Positions 6,067-10,306 of a stretch of DNA of 10,306 nucleotides are shown here, one piece after another (position 1 is the stretch's first letter; each line of letters starts with the position of its first letter). This DNA is from Opitutia bacterium UBA7350. GTDB taxonomy: Bacteria > Verrucomicrobiota > Verrucomicrobiia > Opitutales > Coraliomargaritaceae. The notes below the pieces were generated by a model. The model saw only the letters and a program-made list of their open reading frames with translations. It made no database searches and was not told the origin of the DNA. The stretch is from positions 1-10,306 of the forward strand of contig DKOX01000052.1 in NCBI GenBank assembly GCA_002470925.1, given 5' to 3'. Position numbers and translations under genes: made by a program.

Positions 6067-7212
6067 CTAGCGTATCTCCCAACGATAATGCATGGAGGAA
6101 AGGGGTTCAAAGCCCTTGCGGGTCACCAAGACCACATCCTCAATGCGACAGGCTCCAAGGCCGGGATAATAAAGTCCCGGCTCAACCGTAATGACCTGCC
6201 CGGTTTTCAGGGCAGGAGCCCCGCTTGAGACCCGGGGACTTTCATGCACCTCGAGGCCCAGGCCGTGGCCAGTGGAATGAATGAATCCAACAAAAGCCTC
6301 CCCCCGGCGCTCGGTCCGGTAACCGCGTTCCTTAAAAACGATCTCCCCGGCGGCGTGCACCGCGGACCCGCGTGCGCCATGTTTCACCTTTGAAAGCGAG
6401 GCAAGTTGCGCGGCGCGCACCGCGGCCACCATGGTTCGCTGGGCCTCGTTTGCCCGCCCTTTGAGAAAGGTGCGCGTCATATCGCCATGATAGCCCGTCG
6501 CCTGAATGCGGGGGAAACAATCCACGATAATCAATTGATTGGGGCGCAAGGGCCCGTGCCCGGCCTCGTGCGGATCGCATGCCTGATCACCGCCTGCCAC
6601 GATCGTGTTTTGCGCGAGCGCCCCGCGTTCGAGGCAAGCGTGGTCGATCACTGCTCGCAAAACCTCCGAGGTTAGGGTGCGCCCTTTGTATTTTAGGTAG
6701 TTCCCCGCAATGACCGCTTCCCGCAGTACTTTTTCCGCAGCACGAATCCCGGCGGCGCTCGCAGCATTCCCGGCGCGAATCGCTTTTGCCTCCGCTTCGG
6801 TTTTGCATTCCCGTTCCTTAAAAAAAGGCGCGGTGCCAAAATCAACCCGAATTCCGGCAGCGACCAATCGCGCGTAGAGTGCCGCGGGGAAATCACATGG
6901 AACCTCAATCGAACGCAGACGCGCACGACGCAAATAATACAGGATCAGTTCCGAGGGGCCGACATCAACGAGTGCGATGCCCAACATTTCACTCGCCTTG
7001 CGCTGCTCCGTCTCGAGTAAACGCACCTCGCCCAACAAGCCATTTGAAGCGACCCGGGCAAACTCCAGACGATTGACCACCGCGAACGATTCCCCACGGA
7101 TGACCCCTGCGAGAAATGCGTCCGGCACTTGAACGCCGCACAGATAATAAAGATCGGCGCTTTGCGCGGTGCTGCTATAAAGAAAGCGAGCCTTGGACAT
7201 TTGACGGCTCAT
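6067..7212 (-). CDS. M24-family metallopeptidase (Xaa-Pro aminopeptidase/prolidase-like)
   Basis: The 381-residue protein has an N-terminal creatinase-like domain (about 1-140) and a C-terminal pita-bread catalytic domain (about 145-375). All five dinuclear metal ligands are visible: Asp231 (IIVDCFPR), Asp244 (YHGDMTRTF), His316 (STGHGLGLEVHE), Glu344 (TVEPGLYYPG) and Glu358 (CRIEDVVLV). His215 in DPHEAGHG and His323 fit substrate-binding positions. It should release N-terminal residues from X-Pro peptides or split X-Pro dipeptides, but the exact specificity cannot be read. No signal peptide is visible, so it is probably cytosolic. The start at 7212 lies only 15 bases from the earliest start of the divergent DUF192 gene; an ATG four codons in (7200) is an alternative. 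The gene converges on dapL. Confidence 0.9.
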   Translation of the reverse strand: MSRQMSKARFLYSSTAQSADLYYLCGVQVPDAFLAGVIRGESFAVVNRLEFARVASNGLLGEVRLLETEQRKASEMLGIALVDVGPSELILYYLRRARLRSIEVPCDFPAALYARLVAAGIRVDFGTAPFFKERECKTEAEAKAIRAGNAASAAGIRAAEKVLREAVIAGNYLKYKGRTLTSEVLRAVIDHACLERGALAQNTIVAGGDQACDPHEAGHGPLRPNQLIIVDCFPRIQATGYHGDMTRTFLKGRANEAQRTMVAAVRAAQLASLSKVKHGARGSAVHAAGEIVFKERGYRTERRGEAFVGFIHSTGHGLGLEVHESPRVSSGAPALKTGQVITVEPGLYYPGLGACRIEDVVLVTRKGFEPLSSMHYRWEIR

Positions 7213-7227
7213 AACGTTTGATTCCGG

Positions 7228-7806
7228 ATGAAAAGCATCTTTGTGTTGAAGCGGACTGATTCAATTACCTTGATTTTAAGCATGGCCTGCAAGTTTTTAT
7301 CGCAAATCCCCTTCACGAAATGGCTGCTCCTGCTCGGCCTTGTCGCGTGTTCCCCCGCGCCACGGGAGTCCGCCTTTGCCGGCCCGGAAGTCTACTTCCC
7401 CATCACAGTCGGGGACACGGAACTGGAATTACAATTGGCGATTCATCCCAAAGAACAGGCGCGCGGTTTGATGTTTCGCGAGGCACTTGCTCCCCGCCAT
7501 GGGATGCTTTTTGTTTTCGCAGAACCCAAGCAACGTTCTTTTTGGATGCGCAATACCCTGCTACCGCTGGATCTTGCTTACTTTGATGCGGAGGGAAGGC
7601 TCGTGGAATCGCACCGCTTGTATCCACATGACGAAGAACCGGTTCTTTCGCGCAGTAATGAAATCAAATTTGCCCTTGAACTTGAGCAAGGCCAAATGAC
7701 GGCGCTCGGGATCAAAACCGGCGACTCCCTGGACCGAAAAGCACTAGTGCAGGCGCTCACATCCCGAGGGCTTGATCCGAAATCATATATACACACTAAT
7801 CCGTAA
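7228..7806 (+). CDS. DUF192 domain lipoprotein
   Basis: The 192-residue protein has a lipoprotein signal: hydrophobic WLLLLGLVA followed by Cys41 in a LVAC lipobox, so it is probably lipid-anchored outside the cytoplasmic membrane. The rest is a single DUF192 domain (about 55-168) with GLMFRE (80-85), HGMLFVF (91-97), SFWMRNTLLPLDLAYFD (104-120) and GIKTGD (161-166). DUF192 proteins are small beta-barrels of unknown role, common in bacteria and often exported. An internal ATG at 7282 (residue 19) would give a shorter and more typical type II signal peptide and leave more promoter space before the divergent peptidase gene; I give the longer frame but the shorter start is quite possible. Its TAA stop shares a base with the ATG of the next gene, so the two are likely translated together. 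Confidence 0.88.
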   Translation: MKSIFVLKRTDSITLILSMACKFLSQIPFTKWLLLLGLVACSPAPRESAFAGPEVYFPITVGDTELELQLAIHPKEQARGLMFREALAPRHGMLFVFAEPKQRSFWMRNTLLPLDLAYFDAEGRLVESHRLYPHDEEPVLSRSNEIKFALELEQGQMTALGIKTGDSLDRKALVQALTSRGLDPKSYIHTNP

Positions 7807-9401
7807 TGTACGAAGCGACCCCAGACTCAGATACCGCCCCTACCGAAGCTCAAAAATCGCAGCGGCGCAAAAAAGAATCGGCGACTCCCCGAGAATATGC
7901 CCTGCTCTTTCTTTTGGTGCTCTTCGCCTTTGGACCCCTCCTCCTATCAACAGACTTATGGAATAAGAATGACCCGGCGACCAAGAGCGGCTTTCACGAA
8001 ATCAGTTCATGGACCGAGGCCTGGACACCGGAAATGATCCGAAAATATGATCCCTTTAGCCTGAGTTCTTATTTTCTGGAATCATATTTACCCCTCGACC
8101 CGGCCTTTACGCATCGCGCCATCAATCTCGCGCTACACCTTTTAGCAGTTTGTCTGCTCTGGTCCTTATTGAGAAAATTGCGACTAAAAAGTACCGGGCT
8201 AGCGGTGTTGCTGTTTGCGGTGCATCCGGCAATTATACCGGTACTATTATGGCCGGGTCATCGGCATGTTATACTTGGCTTTATCATAATGATAACACTG
8301 CTTAATCTTGCGCAAGATAAGCTGAACCCCCGGCGCTATTTGCTACTGATGGCACTCTCCATGATTGGTCTGCTGATCCACAAGCACCTGCTCTTTCTTC
8401 CCCTTATTTTTGCCTTGATAACCTACAGTAAAGATTATCCCGCAAGACTAAATCAGTATAACTGGATCCTGCCGATACTTTGCTTCAATCTATTCGTTGG
8501 AGTCTGGTTGTTTAGCAAAGACGGCCTGGAAGTGACTCGTTTTGTCTTAAGCGAGTGGAGTTTTGAAAGTGGGCACTATATGCAGCATTTGCTAAGGCAA
8601 AGCTTTATCCCCAATGAACTGATATTCTACAAGCCCCTCCCGCAGAATATAACTTATTCAGTGAACACCGGGATCAACCTTGCTCCTTTTCTACTCTTCC
8701 CGCCATTTATTGTATTGGGTGTTTTAAACCGGCAGCGTCAATGGGCGCGCAACCTCTTGCTTGGCGTCCTCAGCTATATCCTGCTCGTTATTCCTGTGAT
8801 TTCCAGGACTGGATCCTTTATCGACGGTACGCCCGCTTTTGAATTATTCGCCTACTATACCCCACTCTCAATTCTTTGCGTCTCCTGTGCCTTTGCCCTC
8901 CATAAACTGAGCAGCAAACTTGGCATAACCATGGGAATGCTGCGCATTGTTGCACTCTATACGACCGCAGGAATTTTTTCCATCTTTAGCTTCACCTTCG
9001 CCTTGGAAGTTAGGAATCCTCAAAATATGTGGCAATCCATTGCCCGGCAGTGGCCCGAATCCAGCCAGGCGCAAATCGCCTACCTCGAAAGCATAGTAAG
9101 CCAAGAAAATAACGAGTTAAGAAAAGATAAACTCATTCTTATGATGCAAGCCCTGCTTGAAAAAGAACCGGATCGCCTTGAAATCCGTAAACTTATGGCG
9201 CGCACCATGCAAGAGGCCAACCAACCGAACAATGCCTTGCGGGAATATCGCCGTATTCTGCGCGAGGGAACGGATGACATTGCATTCATGGAGGAAGCTG
9301 CCGATTTTCTTGAATTTCGAAACCTAAGTTTCGAAGCAGAAAAAGTGCGACAGAGGATTCAACGACTCCAGGAGGCTGCGACCGACACCCCGTTGGAATA
9401 G
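7806..9401 (+). CDS. Polytopic membrane protein, TMTC/GT-C glycosyltransferase-like, with TPR-like C-terminal tail
   Basis: The 531-residue protein starts with a charged cytoplasmic tail (1-29), then about nine to eleven hydrophobic segments, roughly at 31-48, 104-122, 130-148, 153-169, 178-206, 218-236, 292-307, 316-334, 345-365 and 376-400. The C-terminal part (about 420-525) is soluble, helical and TPR-like (for example NNALREYRRILREG at 475-488). The layout is that of TMTC-like GT-C glycosyltransferases, which use lipid-linked sugars outside the membrane: TM1, an acidic first loop (STDLWNKND, 48-56), a THRAINLALH segment (102-111), and FAVHPAIIPVLLWPGHRHVIL (137-157), which parallels the family's HPVHVE.V.W..GR. 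That motif is degenerate here, so activity and substrate are uncertain. ATA and TTA codons look more frequent than in neighbouring genes. It overlaps the DUF192 gene by one base (TAATG) and ends 5 bases from nuoN. Confidence 0.7.
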   Translation: MYEATPDSDTAPTEAQKSQRRKKESATPREYALLFLLVLFAFGPLLLSTDLWNKNDPATKSGFHEISSWTEAWTPEMIRKYDPFSLSSYFLESYLPLDPAFTHRAINLALHLLAVCLLWSLLRKLRLKSTGLAVLLFAVHPAIIPVLLWPGHRHVILGFIIMITLLNLAQDKLNPRRYLLLMALSMIGLLIHKHLLFLPLIFALITYSKDYPARLNQYNWILPILCFNLFVGVWLFSKDGLEVTRFVLSEWSFESGHYMQHLLRQSFIPNELIFYKPLPQNITYSVNTGINLAPFLLFPPFIVLGVLNRQRQWARNLLLGVLSYILLVIPVISRTGSFIDGTPAFELFAYYTPLSILCVSCAFALHKLSSKLGITMGMLRIVALYTTAGIFSIFSFTFALEVRNPQNMWQSIARQWPESSQAQIAYLESIVSQENNELRKDKLILMMQALLEKEPDRLEIRKLMARTMQEANQPNNALREYRRILREGTDDIAFMEEAADFLEFRNLSFEAEKVRQRIQRLQEAATDTPLE

Positions 9402-9406
9402 CCAGC

Positions 9407-10306
9407 TTAAATAAAGCCCAGCACGCCCGGGAAAATACCCAAAACAATGATTGCGGCAACCAGCAGGCCCAGCAGGCATCGATTTTGAATCGTTGGCGGT
9501 GCACTTTTTTGATTCGCCGCTTCACTGCCCGCGCCATTAAAATAAAGCGTACGAATCCAGCCGAAGTAGTAATAAATCGAAATCACCACACCGATCACCG
9601 CCACCGTCAGCAAGCCGTATAGCCCGGCCTGGAAAGCCGCCACAAAAAGAAAAAGCTTCGCGACGAATCCACCCAAGGGAGGAATCCCCGCCAAGGAACC
9701 CAGGCCGAGGGTCAAAACCCCGCTGAGAAAGGGCTTTTGCTGTGAGAAATTCCGGTAGTGCTCCACGCTTAAATCTGCGTCGTCACCCTCCCCGTTCAGT
9801 GAGATGACCACGAATACTGCAAACGATGCGAGCAAATAGGTGATCAAATAAAAGATCACGGCACTTTCAGCCCATGCGATCGTGCAGGATGCCACCACTC
9901 CCATCAGGAGGTAACCCGCATGCGCGACCCCCGAGAGACCCAGCAGTCTTTTGAGATTGCTCTGCGTAACGGCTGCAATGTTTCCAAACAAAATAGACGC
10001 TGCCGCAATGACGACCAAGACCGGAACCAAAAAGTCCTGAATGGGAAGAAAGGGGCCATGAAGGACGCCCAACAGCACCATGAATCCCGCGGCCTTCGAA
10101 GCCACCGCCAAATAAGCCGTAATCGGGGTCGGCGCACCCTGGTAAACATCCGGAACCCAAATTTGAAACGGAACCGCGCCGATCTTGAAACATAGCCCCG
10201 CCAAGACCAACAACGCCCCAATCAAGACCAGCGGGTTATCCGGGTTCAAGGCTATGAAGTGGCCCAAGGCATCAAAATTAAGGGAATCGCCGGTTGCACC
10301 TGCCAG
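9407..10306 (-). CDS. nuoN: NADH-quinone oxidoreductase subunit N (5' end outside window)
   Basis: NuoN is one of the three antiporter-like proton-pumping membrane subunits of respiratory complex I. The frame is open to the window edge and yields 299 C-terminal residues; full-length proteins have about 480-500, so roughly 185-200 N-terminal residues are missing. Counting from the window edge, the key membrane lysines expected for NuoN are present at matching spacing: Lys41 in CFKIGAVPFQIWVPDVYQGAP, Lys71 in VASKAAGF (30 apart, as between E. coli Lys217 and Lys247) and Lys217 in IPPLGGFVAKLFLF. The DVYQGAPTPITAYL motif separates NuoN from NuoL and NuoM. A TTG at 10267 is in frame but would remove most of the protein. 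In most nuo operons nuoN is the last gene, so the rest of the operon is probably just beyond the window. It converges on the membrane-protein gene with a 5-base gap. Confidence 0.96.
   Translation of the reverse strand: MAGATGDSLNFDALGHFIALNPDNPLVLIGALLVLAGLCFKIGAVPFQIWVPDVYQGAPTPITAYLAVASKAAGFMVLLGVLHGPFLPIQDFLVPVLVVIAAASILFGNIAAVTQSNLKRLLGLSGVAHAGYLLMGVVASCTIAWAESAVIFYLITYLLASFAVFVVISLNGEGDDADLSVEHYRNFSQQKPFLSGVLTLGLGSLAGIPPLGGFVAKLFLFVAAFQAGLYGLLTVAVIGVVISIYYYFGWIRTLYFNGAGSEAANQKSAPPTIQNRCLLGLLVAAIIVLGIFPGVLGFI

Overview
The window reads as ordinary chromosomal DNA of a free-living bacterium, probably a member of the Verrucomicrobiota. The main pointer is an LL-diaminopimelate aminotransferase (DapL) of the form I associate with verrucomicrobia and relatives. 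Most genes also lack a clear Shine-Dalgarno sequence. No marker gene (rRNA, ribosomal protein) is present, so the assignment is an inference. Genes are tightly packed, and no tRNA, rRNA, insertion sequence, CRISPR array or prophage gene was seen.

Left part (1-4814): the window opens inside nadA (quinolinate synthase, + strand, 5' end cut off). A small, more A-rich island follows, holding a BrnT-type toxin gene and a short overlapping partner gene that is probably its antitoxin. Facing these on the minus strand is a compact operon, panC-nadB-nth (pantothenate synthetase, L-aspartate oxidase, endonuclease III), with gaps of 6 and 13 bases. NadB and NadA catalyse consecutive steps from aspartate to quinolinate for NAD synthesis. 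PanC makes pantothenate for coenzyme A. The two halves of the NAD pathway are therefore encoded on opposite strands on either side of the toxin-antitoxin island and nth.

Middle part (4815-7212): dapL is divergent from panC across an 84-base promoter region and makes LL-diaminopimelate for lysine and peptidoglycan. It converges on a gene for an M24-family metallopeptidase (aminopeptidase P-like) with all five metal ligands.

Right part (7228-10306): a DUF192 lipoprotein gene is divergent from the peptidase gene. Its stop codon overlaps the start of a gene for a large polytopic membrane protein, which resembles TMTC/GT-C glycosyltransferases and carries a C-terminal helical-repeat (TPR-like) tail. 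The window ends in nuoN (minus strand, 5' end cut off), the membrane antiporter-like subunit N of respiratory complex I.

Most of the window is housekeeping. The points worth a second look are the toxin's non-canonical partner, the altered cysteine spacing of the Nth iron-sulfur motif, the DUF192/GT-C pair, and a helically phased direct repeat in the dapL-panC promoter region.
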